Program-made: the position numbers and the translations under genes
Assembly (NCBI GenBank): GCA_958415525.1
Contig: CATYZE010000037.1
Location: forward strand, 1-16,088
DNA from: an uncultured Collinsella sp.
Lineage (GTDB): Bacteria > Actinomycetota > Coriobacteriia > Coriobacteriales > Coriobacteriaceae
Direction of reading: 5' to 3'
Length of the DNA: 16,088 nt
Notes under the pieces: model-generated
Seen by the model: the letters and a program-made list of their open reading frames with translations, nothing else
What the model was told of the DNA's origin: nothing
Databases searched by the model: none
In this document: in pieces, positions 6,660-14,719 of the stretch
How the letters are laid out: the number at the start of each line of letters is the position of its first letter
Position numbering within the stretch: the stretch's first letter is position 1

Positions 6660-7343
6660 ATGAAGCTGATGCTTGCCGAGGACGAACCTGGTCTCTCCCG
6701 CGCCCTCACCGCGATTCTTCAACATAACGACTACGAGGTCGACACCGCCCTCGACGGCTTGACGGCGCTCGAGAATCTACTCACCAACGATTACGACGCC
6801 GCAATCCTGGACATCATGATGCCCGGCATGGACGGCATCGAGGTGCTCAAGCGTACACGCGCCGCCGGAAAGCGACTGCCCATCATCATGCTCACGGCAA
6901 AAAGCGAGGTGTCCGATAAGGTCGAGGGCCTGGATGCCGGTGCCAACGATTACCTGACCAAGCCGTTTGCCGCCAAGGAACTGCTTGCGCGTATTCGTGC
7001 CATGACGCGTGCCGCGACGGCAATTGACGCCACGACGCTCAGCGTGGGTAACGTGCGCCTCGACACGGCGGCTTGCACGCTTGTGGGACCCTTGGGCGAG
7101 GAGCACCTGGCCAATCGCGAGTTTCAGCTTATGGAACTCTTTATGCGCAACGCCGGCACGCGCATGCCCACTGAACGTCTGATGCTCGAGGTTTGGGGTG
7201 AGGACGCGCCCGAAGGCGCCAACGTGGTGTGGGTCTATATCTCGTACCTGCGCAAAAAGCTGACGGCGCTTGGTGCCAACGTTGCCATTCGCGCGTCGCG
7301 CAACCAGGGCTATTCGCTCGAGGTTGTCGAGGAAGGCGAATAA
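6660..7343 (+). CDS. OmpR/PhoB-family DNA-binding response regulator
   Basis: This is the cytoplasmic output protein of a two-component system. The protein has 227 residues. The receiver domain (1-115) carries the acidic pocket AEDEP (6-10), the phospho-acceptor D51 in ILDIMMPGMDG, T79 in IIMLTAKS, and K101 in DYLTKPF. The C-terminal winged helix (about 130-225) has the usual LANREFQLMELFMRN and VWVYISYLRKKL recognition region. The ATG follows AAAGGAGC. The histidine kinase starts 3 bases after the stop codon, so the pair is cotranscribed. The stimulus and regulon cannot be read from the sequence. The nearby ABC transporter is a possible but unproven target. Confidence 0.95.
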   Translation: MKLMLAEDEPGLSRALTAILQHNDYEVDTALDGLTALENLLTNDYDAAILDIMMPGMDGIEVLKRTRAAGKRLPIIMLTAKSEVSDKVEGLDAGANDYLTKPFAAKELLARIRAMTRAATAIDATTLSVGNVRLDTAACTLVGPLGEEHLANREFQLMELFMRNAGTRMPTERLMLEVWGEDAPEGANVVWVYISYLRKKLTALGANVAIRASRNQGYSLEVVEEGE

Positions 7344-7345
7344 GC

Positions 7346-8707
7346 GTGAGCGCGAGCGCGTGGTGCAAGCGCATGACGGAGTGGTTTCACGCCGCCTCGA
7401 GTAGTAAGGGGCGGGCTAATTCTGTTGACGCATTGGGCCGCCGCCTGCGTCGAAAGTTTATCCTCGTTGCCATGGGCGCCGTGACCGTGGTGCTCACGCT
7501 CATCATCGCCGGCATCAACATCGTCAATTATTCGCATGTCTGCAAGATGGCCGACGCTCGCCTGGACTATATTCTGGCGGGCAAGGACGGTATCGATTGG
7601 GGGGACGAGCCTAAAGCCGAGCCCGCTAATGGCAAGGATGCCGGCGATAGCCAAGCGGGCGTTCGCATCAGACACTTCGAAGGCATGACGGCGGAGTCTC
7701 CCTTCGACACGCGCTACTTTACGGTGACGATTGACGCCGGACAGGTTGCCGATGTCAATACGGCCCGCATTGCCGCGGTGAGTGCCAAGCGCGCCGCCAG
7801 TATCGCCGCCAAGTTGCATTCCAAGGGTTGGGTCTCGGGTTTTTCTGGCAATTATCGCTATACGACCGACGTTCAAGACGATGAGACCACCTATGTGTTC
7901 GTGGACTGTTCGCGCGAGCTTGCAAGTTTCCATTCGTTTTTGAGCGCGAGTGTGGCAATCAGTTGCATTGGCTGGCTGGCGGTGTTGGCAATTGTGGCGG
8001 GTGCCTCGGGCGCGGTGATTCGACCGATAGTCGAGAGCTACAGCAAGCAAAAGCGCTTTATTACCGATGCAAGCCACGAGATCAAGACGCCGCTCGCTGT
8101 GATCGATGCCGCGAACGAGGTGCAGGAGATTGAGAGCGGCGAGAGCGAGTGGACGCAGAGCATTCACGAGCAGGTCGCGCGGCTGACGGCGCTCACGGAG
8201 CGTTTGGTATTTTTGGCGCGCATGGACGAGGGCTCGGCGGGCTTTACCATGACATCGATCGATCTTTCGGAGGCCGTGGACAAGGCTGCGGCGCCGTTTG
8301 AATCGGTGGCGGTTTCGCACGGCAAACGGCTGTCGACGTCGATCGCGAGCAGTGTGCGGGCCCATGTCGATGCCGCGGCGGTGGCACAGGTTGTTGAGCT
8401 GCTGCTGGACAATGCCACACGCTACGCAAGCGAGGACAGCGTGATCGAGCTGAGCCTGCGTGCCGTTTCGCGCGGTGCGGGCAAAGGCTCGGCCGAGCTT
8501 GTCGTATCGAATGCTGTTGATGAGCTGCCCGAGGGCGACCTGGACCGGCTGTTCGACCGCTTCTACCGTGCAGATGTCTCACGCAACTCCAAGACGGGCG
8601 GCTCGGGCGTGGGCCTATCCGTCGTGCGCGCCATCGCCGAAGCCCATGGCGGATCCGCCACCGTATCCGGCCACGATCATCAGATCACCTTCACCGTCCG
8701 CCTCTAA
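7346..8707 (+). CDS. Membrane sensor histidine kinase
   Basis: This is the partner kinase of the preceding response regulator. The protein has 453 residues when started at the GTG at 7346, which lies 9 bases after AGGAAGG inside the regulator's 3' end; the next ATG (7373) has no such site. A first membrane helix at about 35-60 (FILVAMGAVTVVLTLIIAGI) and a second at about 205-230 enclose an extracytoplasmic sensor region of about 145 residues without a recognisable fold. The DHp domain has SHEIKTPL with the phospho-acceptor H244. The ATPase domain has the N box LLLDNATRYA (N356), RLFDRFYRAD and the G box GGSGVGLSVV. No obvious HAMP domain is present: the second helix leads into the DHp domain through a short linker. 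A palindromic terminator overlaps the stop codon. Confidence 0.93.
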   Translation: MSASAWCKRMTEWFHAASSSKGRANSVDALGRRLRRKFILVAMGAVTVVLTLIIAGINIVNYSHVCKMADARLDYILAGKDGIDWGDEPKAEPANGKDAGDSQAGVRIRHFEGMTAESPFDTRYFTVTIDAGQVADVNTARIAAVSAKRAASIAAKLHSKGWVSGFSGNYRYTTDVQDDETTYVFVDCSRELASFHSFLSASVAISCIGWLAVLAIVAGASGAVIRPIVESYSKQKRFITDASHEIKTPLAVIDAANEVQEIESGESEWTQSIHEQVARLTALTERLVFLARMDEGSAGFTMTSIDLSEAVDKAAAPFESVAVSHGKRLSTSIASSVRAHVDAAAVAQVVELLLDNATRYASEDSVIELSLRAVSRGAGKGSAELVVSNAVDELPEGDLDRLFDRFYRADVSRNSKTGGSGVGLSVVRAIAEAHGGSATVSGHDHQITFTVRL

Positions 8708-8748
8708 AACCTGCCAAAAAGGGACAGGTTTATTTTGGCAGGTTTTAT
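8706..8748 (+). terminator. Palindromic repeat copy A acting as terminator of the two-component operon
   Basis: A perfect 14-bp stem, AAAACCTGCCAAAA/TTTTGGCAGGTTTT (8706-8719 and 8733-8746), with a 13-base loop overlaps the kinase stop codon. If only the GC-rich part of the stem pairs, the following TTTTATCT is a good T tract. The 35-bp core 8714-8748 recurs identically at 14724-14758 and, inverted, at 11158-11192. Confidence 0.85.
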
Positions 8749-8788
8749 CTGGGGAAACGTCGACAGAGGAGGCTGTGGGCTGAGGGTA

Positions 8789-8818
8789 CGTCCCGGCGTG
8801 ACGCTGCGGAGCGGGACG
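8789..8818. repeat. Short hairpin, GTCCCG family
   Basis: CGTCCCG (8789-8795) pairs with CGGGACG (8812-8818) across a 16-base loop. It lies beyond copy A and before the CLC gene end, with the related hairpin at 8842-8889 just downstream. Confidence 0.5.
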
Positions 8819-8841
8819 CACTTTCCTCTTGGGGCGCCTAG

Positions 8842-8889
8842 CGGAAACTGCATCCCAGTTTGAGGCTTCAGAACGGGACGCCGTTTCCG
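8842..8889. repeat. Second GTCCC-type imperfect hairpin near the CLC gene 3' end
   Basis: CGGAAAC (8842-8848) pairs with GTTTCCG (8883-8889). Inside, GCATCCCAG faces GAACGGGACGC with some mismatches, giving an imperfect 20-bp stem. It ends 28 bases beyond the stop codon of the minus-strand CLC gene and could help terminate it. The CGGGACGC word is shared with the hairpin at 8789-8818. Confidence 0.5.
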
Positions 8890-8916
8890 GTTGAGACAAC
8901 CTGTTTGGACATCTTT

Positions 8917-10151
8917 CTACGCTCGCTTTTGCAGAGCGTAGATCGATTTGTCCATGTTGAACAGATATGCCACAACGCAGACGATGAAGAACGCCGGCAG
9001 ATTACCGAAACCGAAGACCTCGCAGCCAATGAGGATCGGCGCGAGTAGCGTGTTGGTGGCGCTGCCAAAGACGGCGGCGTATCCCAGCGCGGCGCAGAGC
9101 TCGACGGGCATGCCGAGAATCCCGGCGAGTGCGAAACCCAGGCTGGCTCCGATGGAGAACAGCGGTGTTACCTCGCCACCCTGATATCCTGCGGCAAGCG
9201 TGGCGATGGTGAGTGTGAATTTGAGCGCCCAGTCCCAAGGCATGATGGCGACCTTGCCGTCACCGTTGAGCGCCGCCGATATCAGGTTGGTGCCAAGGCC
9301 GCAGTATCGCCCCTGCCACAGCACGAACAGAATCGCCGACAGCGCAAGGCCCATAACGGCAACGCGTATGTAAGGGTTGGGGAGCAGCCGCGCTGCAAGG
9401 GTCTTGGCATGGGCAAGGCACCAGGCAAAAGCTCCACCGACCATGCCGAACGCGATGCCCGACAGCGCCAGCCGTCCAAGACCGGGGAGGTCGAGCGCAT
9501 ACGAGGCGGTAATGGCGACCTCGAACTTCTCGAGTCCCAGAGCGCCGGAGGTCATGCTTGCAGCAAGTGAAGCCGTAAGCGCGGGAAACAGCGCGCGGTA
9601 TTCCATGCGTCCGGCGACCAGCACCTCGACGGCAAAGACCGTGGCGGCGAGGGGCGTTCGGAAGAGTCCGGCAAAGCCGGCGGCCATGCCGATAAGCAAA
9701 AACGTGTTGCCGGGGTCGCGGAAAGGCAGGCGTCGGCCGATCCAATGCGAGACGGTTGCGCCGATCTGCACGGCTACGCCTTCGCGTCCCGCGCTGCCGC
9801 CAAAGAGGTGCGTCCCCCACGTGCTCAGCATAACGAGCGGCACGGACGCGGGGAGATGGCGTCCTCGCGTCCGTGGCCTACGTCGAATACTAAGCTCATG
9901 CCCCGATCGGTGCCTTTGCCCCAGGTGCGGTAGGCAAATACGATGGCCAAGCCCATGAGGGCGAGGAAGGGAAGGAGCAACGCGACGTGCGAGTCCCGGA
10001 AGGCGCCAATTGCCAGGAGCACACGACCAAAAAGGGCACAGATGACGCCAACGATGATGCCGATAGGGATTCCGACGGCACCCATAAGCACGAGGCCGCT
10101 ATAGGTGTTGACCAGGCGTTTAATCCTGCTCGATGCGCTGCTTTCTGACAT
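8917..10151 (-). pseudogene. CLC-family anion transporter, fluoride-exporter-like, split by one frameshift
   Basis: Two overlapping minus-strand frames together make one protein of about 412 residues. The N-terminal part (10151 to about 9850) ends in GMSLVFDVGHGREDAISPR. The rest (about 9843 to 8917) resumes at VPLVMLSTWGTHLFGGSAGREGVAVQ. Joining them needs one extra base, most simply in the four-base homopolymer at 9850-9853. The gating glutamate motif GREG, the segment GGEVTPLFSIG and the C-terminal tyrosine in DKSIYALQ are all kept. GGEVTP resembles what I recall of the CLC-F fluoride/proton antiporters rather than the chloride-type GxFxP. About ten membrane helices are visible. No other lesion is seen, so the frameshift is recent or an assembly error. 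The start may instead be the GTG at 10166. Confidence 0.85.
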
Positions 10152-10236
10152 TTTGCTTTCTGACACTTGCTCTCTTGATAGAAAAAGAGCTGGAGTTGCG
10201 CATCGTTGAGAGGCTTTCCAGCTTTAGCAAAACAAA

Positions 10237-10263
10237 CTTATAAGATGCGACGGGCCGCGTCAA
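10237..10263 (-). promoter_or_regulatory. Possible promoter of the CLC gene
   Basis: On the minus strand TTGACG (10263-10258) and TATAAG (10242-10237) are 15 bases apart, a little short. They lie about 85 bases ahead of the start codon. The leader shows no fluoride-riboswitch-like motif. Confidence 0.4.
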
Positions 10264-10312
10264 GATAATTACCGGACGGCCTAGGAGGCGGCTGGTTGGC
10301 TGGCTTAAAACC

Positions 10313-10339
10313 TAGCGCGTGAAATGACGCCCCACGCTA
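10313..10339 (-). terminator. Possible terminator overlapping the GyrI-like gene stop codon
   Basis: On the minus strand TAGCGTG, which includes the stop codon, pairs with CACGCGCTA (one two-base bulge). GGTTTTAAG follows. The stem is short and bulged, so the call is tentative. Confidence 0.4.
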
Positions 10340-10975
10340 TTCAGCGCGTTTGATAGGATGACGAACCACGGTCTTAAGTTTCTCCGGTGCACATTTGCGT
10401 GGATCGGAGAGATAGATTTCGTGATGTAAACGGGTGTCTGAGAGGTCGGGGACATAGCCCTGCTCGGTCGTGTATTCATGCATAGCGTTTACGGTCGCCG
10501 GCTCGCTGTCGTAGGGTCCGGTATGCATGCATTGAACGCAGAGACCCTCGTCAACTTTAAGCAGCTCGACGGCGGAAAAGTTCAGTTTCTTTTTGGCTGT
10601 GGCTTCCGCGACTGCCCAGTCAAAGTCATCTCGGGTGACGAAATCGGGCAGGCGGATACACGAGATAAAGTTGAAATCGTCCTTGCGTGCATAATCGATG
10701 TCGCCGCTCGGGGACTCTTGCCACCAGAAACCCTCGAGCGGCGGTACCACAAAGTCGAAATAGCCCTCGATACTCCTTGAGCCTTTCTTCGACATCTTGA
10801 CGGTATAGGCGATGCCGTAAAGTAGCGGCAGGGCGTTTTGATACTCGCCACCTTCGGTATTTGGGTCGCCCTTTCCGCGAACGGCAACGTAGCTCATAGG
10901 CGGGACAGTTACGATACTCGGCTTGCTTGCAGGTTTATAGAGCTCCTTGCATTCCTTCTTAAAGTCGAACGCCAT
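10337..10975 (-). CDS. GyrI-like small-molecule-binding domain protein
   Basis: The protein has 212 residues and consists of a single stand-alone GyrI-like (SbmC/AraC-effector-binding fold) domain without a DNA-binding region. Family features seen are KPSIVTVPPMSYVAVRGKGDPNTEGGEYQNALPLLYGIAY near the N terminus, the aromatic GFWWQ around residue 83, and CMHTGPYDSEPATVNAMHEY in the C-terminal half, where a conserved acidic residue lines the ligand pocket. Relatives bind hydrophobic drugs or DNA gyrase inhibitors, and some hydrolyse cyclopropane genotoxins. The exact ligand here is unknown. The ATG is 8 bases after AAAGG. A LexA-type palindrome lies 57 bases upstream, suggesting DNA-damage control, as for E. 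coli sbmC/gyrI. Codon use is less GC-rich than in the neighbours, hinting at later acquisition. Confidence 0.85.
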   Translation of the reverse strand: MAFDFKKECKELYKPASKPSIVTVPPMSYVAVRGKGDPNTEGGEYQNALPLLYGIAYTVKMSKKGSRSIEGYFDFVVPPLEGFWWQESPSGDIDYARKDDFNFISCIRLPDFVTRDDFDWAVAEATAKKKLNFSAVELLKVDEGLCVQCMHTGPYDSEPATVNAMHEYTTEQGYVPDLSDTRLHHEIYLSDPRKCAPEKLKTVVRHPIKRAE

Positions 10976-11031
10976 GTTGGCCGCCTTTCTGCGTATTGGC
11001 CCGCTTAGATAGTCGAATCATATCATAGAAA

Positions 11032-11045
11032 CGAACAGCTGTTCG
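11032..11045. promoter_or_regulatory. LexA (SOS) box upstream of the GyrI-like gene
   Basis: CGAACAGCTGTTCG is a perfect 14-bp palindrome of the form CGAAC-N4-GTTCG, the shared core of Gram-positive and actinobacterial LexA boxes. It lies 57 bases ahead of the GyrI-like start codon. It overlaps a minus-strand promoter candidate in which TATGAT (11027-11022) is the -10 and the -35 would fall within or beside the box, an arrangement that allows repression. It is also about 200 bases ahead of the divergent ABC operon. Confidence 0.7.
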
Positions 11046-11157
11046 AATGATTTGGCTGACAGATTGAGATGCGTGCGTTGTGCTCGGCGGTCGGCCTGAC
11101 CCCGTCGATGATTTCTCGGCCTCCCCGGCGCCTTATCTATAGCTGCCGTTCCCCCAT

Positions 11158-11192
11158 ATAAAACCTGCCAAAATAAACCTGTCCCTTTTTGG
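11158..11192 (-). repeat. Inverted copy C of the 35-bp terminator-like repeat
   Basis: The minus strand carries the same 35-base core (starting CCAAAAAGGGACAGG, ending GGCAGGTTTTAT) as copies A and B. Flanking similarity extends a further 10-15 bases on the ATCTGGGG-like side. Unlike A and B it does not follow a gene in its orientation. It sits just upstream of the ABC ATPase gene and forms an inverted pair with copy B after the permease. Confidence 0.9.
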
Positions 11193-11246
11193 TCGGTGCG
11201 AAATGGGTAATACTAAAGAGTTATCCGACCAGATGGGAACCGATCG

Positions 11247-11948
11247 ATGGCCTATATCGAATTCAAAGACGTCATCAAAGCATACGGCGAGGGCGACGCC
11301 CGCATCCACGCGCTCGACGGCGCGAGCTTTACGGTCGAGCGCGGCGAGCTCGCCATCATTCTGGGCGCTTCGGGCGCCGGCAAGACCACGGCCCTCAACA
11401 TTCTGGGCGGCATGGACACGGCGACCTCCGGCACCGTGACGGTGGACGGGCGCGACGTGAGCTCCGCCAACGAGGCGCAGCTCGTGGAGTACCGCCGCGC
11501 CGACGTCGGCTTTGTCTTCCAGTTCTACAATCTGGTTCCTAACCTGACGGCGCTTGAGAACGTCGAACTCGCGGCGCAGATCTGCCCCGATTCGCTCGAT
11601 GCCGAGCAAACGCTTCGTCAGGTTGGCCTGGGCGAGCGCCTGGGCAACTTTCCGGCGCAGCTTTCGGGCGGCGAGCAGCAGCGCGTGTCCATAGCCCGCG
11701 CGCTGGCCAAGAACCCCAAGCTGCTTTTGTGCGACGAGCCTACGGGTGCACTCGACTACAAAACCGGCAAGCAGATCTTGCAGCTGCTACAGGACACTTG
11801 CCGCAAGCAGGGCATCACGGTCATTATCATCACCCACAACTCCGCGCTGGCGCCCATGGCCGATCGCCTGATCCGCTTTAAGAGTGGCCGCGTGGAGAGC
11901 GAGACGGTTCAGCAAAATCCCGTGTCTATCGAGACGATCGAGTGGTAG
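11247..11948 (+). CDS. ABC transporter ATP-binding protein (MacB/LolD type)
   Basis: This cytoplasmic ATPase of 233 residues energises the FtsX-type permease encoded next. The Walker A loop GASGAGKTT is at residues 40-48, the Q-loop glutamine is Q92 in FVFQFYNL, the signature LSGGEQQ is at 139-145, the Walker B LLLCDEPT is at 159-166 with E164 catalytic, and the H-loop histidine is H197 in IITHNS. The YNLVPNLTALENVEL segment is typical of the MacB/LolD/BceA group. The start codon has no strong Shine-Dalgarno sequence (only GATGGGAA nearby). A -10-like TAATAC at 11208-11213 would give a very short leader, but the -35 is poor. The stop codon is 5 bases before the permease ATG, so the two are one operon. 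Confidence 0.95.
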   Translation: MAYIEFKDVIKAYGEGDARIHALDGASFTVERGELAIILGASGAGKTTALNILGGMDTATSGTVTVDGRDVSSANEAQLVEYRRADVGFVFQFYNLVPNLTALENVELAAQICPDSLDAEQTLRQVGLGERLGNFPAQLSGGEQQRVSIARALAKNPKLLLCDEPTGALDYKTGKQILQLLQDTCRKQGITVIIITHNSALAPMADRLIRFKSGRVESETVQQNPVSIETIEW

Positions 11949-11953
11949 TGCCC

Positions 11954-14719
11954 ATGGAGCAAGATCGCCAAAACAGCCTACGCCGCGACGCGCAGAACAC
12001 GGAGCGAGAGCAGGATTTTACGACCTACCGCACTGCCCAAAGCTCAAACGATATGGTGCCGGCGGTGTTTCGCCGTGGCATCTACCGCACAATCCGAGGC
12101 AGTCTTAAGCGCTTCTTGTCCATCGTGGTCATCACCGCGCTCGGCGTGAGTGTGATGTGCGGTCTTAAGGCGGGCTGCGAGGACCTGTGCGATTCGGTTG
12201 ACGCCTATTTTGACCAGCAGAATGTCTATGACATTAATGTGCAGTCGACCTATGGTCTTACGCGTGACGATCTTGCGGCCATTCAAGAGGTCGACGGCGT
12301 CGAGACGGCCGAGGGTATCTACACCGAGACCGCCTACACCGCCGTGGGCACAACGCGCGAGCGCGTGGTCGTGCAAAGTCTCTCCAAGGAGAACATCGAT
12401 CAGCCAGTGCTCGTGAACGGCGATTTGCCCGAGGGCGCCGATGAGGTCGCGGTGACTTCGAAGTTCCTGAAGGCTTCGGGCAAAAAGCTCGGCGATACGG
12501 TGAGTTTTGCCGCCAATGACGCGAGCTCGTCGAACCAAAGCGCCAAGGATCAGTTTGCCGCGGGCGAGTACACCATCACGGCAGAGGTTCTCGATCCCAC
12601 CGACGTGAGCTCCGACTCGACGGTCAACGCCTTCCGTGCCGCCTCGGCCGCGGACTATAAGTTCTATGTGAGTGAGGATGCCGCGACATCGTCGTCCTAT
12701 TCCGCGATTCACGTGGTCGTCGAGGGAGCCAAGAGCCTCAACTCCTATTCGGATGCCTACTCGGCAAAGATCAATGAGGTCAAGGGCAATATCGAGAAGA
12801 TCCGCGAGGAGCGCGAGAAGGCGCGTGCTCAGGAGTTGACAGTCGACACGCCGACAAGCTTGGATACGGCCGAGCGTCAGGCCGCCATGCTCTTTGGGAT
12901 CGAGCAGGACAACATCAATCGCATGGCCGAGGGCAGCGACGAGCGTGCGCAGGCGCAAGCCGACCTGGACCAGCGCCGCGCCGCCGCCGACCAGCAGTTT
13001 GCCGATGCCCGCGCCGAGCTCTCTGACCTAGGCGAATGCACCTGGTACATCCAGGACCGCGGCAATATCGCAAGCTACTCGAGCGTCGAGAGCGATAGTT
13101 CTTCGATCGAGGCCATCGCCACGGTGTTCCCGTTCATCTTCTTTATCGTCGCCGTGCTTATCAGCCTCACCACCGCCACCCGCATGGTCGAGGAGGAGCG
13201 CACGCTCATTGGCCTGTACAAGGCGCTCGGCTATTCACGTGGGCGTATCCTGTCCAAATATGTGGACTACTCGCTGTGGGCGTGTCTGATCGGTGGCGTG
13301 CTCGGCAATATCATCGGATTTGTGGGCCTGCCGCTGTTCCTGTTTACGGTGTTCGACGACATGTACTCACTGCCCCAGATGCTGCTTTCGTACGACATCG
13401 TGTCATCGCTCGTATCGGTGGCGTTGTTTACCGTGGGCGTGGTGGGCGCCACGATTATCGCCTGCCGCCACGAGATGGCTGAGACCCCGGCCTCGCTCAT
13501 GCGTCCCAAGGCCCCGCGCGCCGGCTCGCGCATCTTGCTTGAGCGCATCGGCTTTGTCTGGCGTCGCATGGGCTTTTTGAACAAGGTGGCAGCGCGTAAC
13601 CTGTTCCGTTATAAAAAGCGTGCCTTTATGACCATCTTTGGCATTGCGGGATGCACAGCGCTCGTGATCTGCGGCATGGGCATTCGTGATACGTCGGTGG
13701 CGCTTTCGCCCAAACAGTACGGGCACATCACGCGCTACGACTTGCTTGCGGTCGCCAATTCTGACGATTTTTCGCAGACGTGCGCAGCACTGGATGAACG
13801 CAGTGCAGCCAAAGATTCCAATGTGACCGTGACTTCGACGCTGCCGATTATGACCGACAACGTCACCTTTACATTTGGCGGCAAGAGCGAGACCGTGCAG
13901 CTGATCGTGATTCCCGACGACCGCGCGGGTGACTTGGGCGATTACGTGCGCCTGGAGGATGAGTCCAAAGCGCCGCTTTCGTTGCGTGACGGAGACGTGT
14001 ATCTGAGCAAGAGCTCGCAGCTGGTGTTGGGGATTCAGCCAGGCGATACGGCGCAGGTTCAGGACTCGTCGCTCAATGTCGCCGATGTCGAGGTGAGTGA
14101 CATCTCGCTCAACTACCTGGGCAACACGCTCTATATGACACAGAGCACCTATGAGCGTGCGTTTGGTCGAAGCGTTCGTCTCAACGGCATCTTTGCGTTG
14201 CTCAAGGGTTCATCGGCCGATCAGATTGCGTTTAGCAAGCAACTCAAAAACGACGGATGGCTTACAATCTCGAGCACTGCCGAGCATTGGGAGAACTATG
14301 AGGCCAACTTCACCATCATCAATTCGGTCGTGGTGCTCGTGACCTTTATGGCGGCGTGCCTGTCGTTTGTGGTGGTGTTTACGCTGTCCAACACCAACAT
14401 CTCGGAGCGCGAGCGCGAGCTGGCGACCATCAAGGTGCTGGGTTTCCGTCGCGGCGAGGTACACCACTACGTCAACAAGGAGACGCTGATTTTGACAGCG
14501 ATTGGTGCCGCGCTGGGCGTGCCGCTGGGCGGCTTGCTAGCCGAGAGCTTTACGTACATCCTGCAGATGCCGTCGCTGTACTTTGACGTTGAGGTCGAAC
14601 CGTTGAGCTACGTGCTTGCCGTGGTGCTGGCTTTTGCGTTCACGATCATCGTCAACCTCGCCACCAACCGAACACTCAACAAGATCGACATGGTCGGCGC
14701 CCTCAAAAGCGCCGAGTAA
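11954..14719 (+). CDS. FtsX-like ABC transporter permease with coiled-coil extracytoplasmic domain
   Basis: This large permease of 921 residues partners the preceding ATPase. I see a first helix at about 52-74 (FLSIVVITALGVSVMCGL), a large external domain to about 380, three helices at about 386-404, 440-464 and 477-500, a second half opening at about 555-578, another external domain, and three helices at about 789-812, 844-864 and 882-903. Both halves carry the FtsX-type helix and loop (RTLIGLYKALGYS and RELATIKVLGFRRGEV). This duplicated arrangement is common in Gram-positive lipid, lipoprotein or peptide exporters, not tripartite MacB. Residues about 265-357 are charged and helical with heptad-like Glu/Arg/Lys/Ala runs, likely a coiled coil. 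A GTG at 11942, overlapping the ATPase gene, is an alternative start. The substrate is unknown. Confidence 0.93.
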   Translation: MEQDRQNSLRRDAQNTEREQDFTTYRTAQSSNDMVPAVFRRGIYRTIRGSLKRFLSIVVITALGVSVMCGLKAGCEDLCDSVDAYFDQQNVYDINVQSTYGLTRDDLAAIQEVDGVETAEGIYTETAYTAVGTTRERVVVQSLSKENIDQPVLVNGDLPEGADEVAVTSKFLKASGKKLGDTVSFAANDASSSNQSAKDQFAAGEYTITAEVLDPTDVSSDSTVNAFRAASAADYKFYVSEDAATSSSYSAIHVVVEGAKSLNSYSDAYSAKINEVKGNIEKIREEREKARAQELTVDTPTSLDTAERQAAMLFGIEQDNINRMAEGSDERAQAQADLDQRRAAADQQFADARAELSDLGECTWYIQDRGNIASYSSVESDSSSIEAIATVFPFIFFIVAVLISLTTATRMVEEERTLIGLYKALGYSRGRILSKYVDYSLWACLIGGVLGNIIGFVGLPLFLFTVFDDMYSLPQMLLSYDIVSSLVSVALFTVGVVGATIIACRHEMAETPASLMRPKAPRAGSRILLERIGFVWRRMGFLNKVAARNLFRYKKRAFMTIFGIAGCTALVICGMGIRDTSVALSPKQYGHITRYDLLAVANSDDFSQTCAALDERSAAKDSNVTVTSTLPIMTDNVTFTFGGKSETVQLIVIPDDRAGDLGDYVRLEDESKAPLSLRDGDVYLSKSSQLVLGIQPGDTAQVQDSSLNVADVEVSDISLNYLGNTLYMTQSTYERAFGRSVRLNGIFALLKGSSADQIAFSKQLKNDGWLTISSTAEHWENYEANFTIINSVVVLVTFMAACLSFVVVFTLSNTNISERERELATIKVLGFRRGEVHHYVNKETLILTAIGAALGVPLGGLLAESFTYILQMPSLYFDVEVEPLSYVLAVVLAFAFTIIVNLATNRTLNKIDMVGALKSAE

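Noticed and set aside
9825..9855. Programmed ribosomal frameshifting to join the two CLC halves
   Set aside because: No slippery heptamer or stimulatory structure is apparent, and the required shift at a short homopolymer is better explained by a one-base indel.
10152..10310. Fluoride riboswitch ahead of the CLC gene
   Set aside because: The suggestive gene type prompted a look, but I see neither the conserved GGNGAUGG start nor the pseudoknot pattern in this leader.
12044..12958. 304-codon minus-strand frame inside the permease gene, and a similar one at 7310-8365 inside the kinase gene
   Set aside because: No domain or proper ribosome binding site. Both overlap well-supported genes completely.
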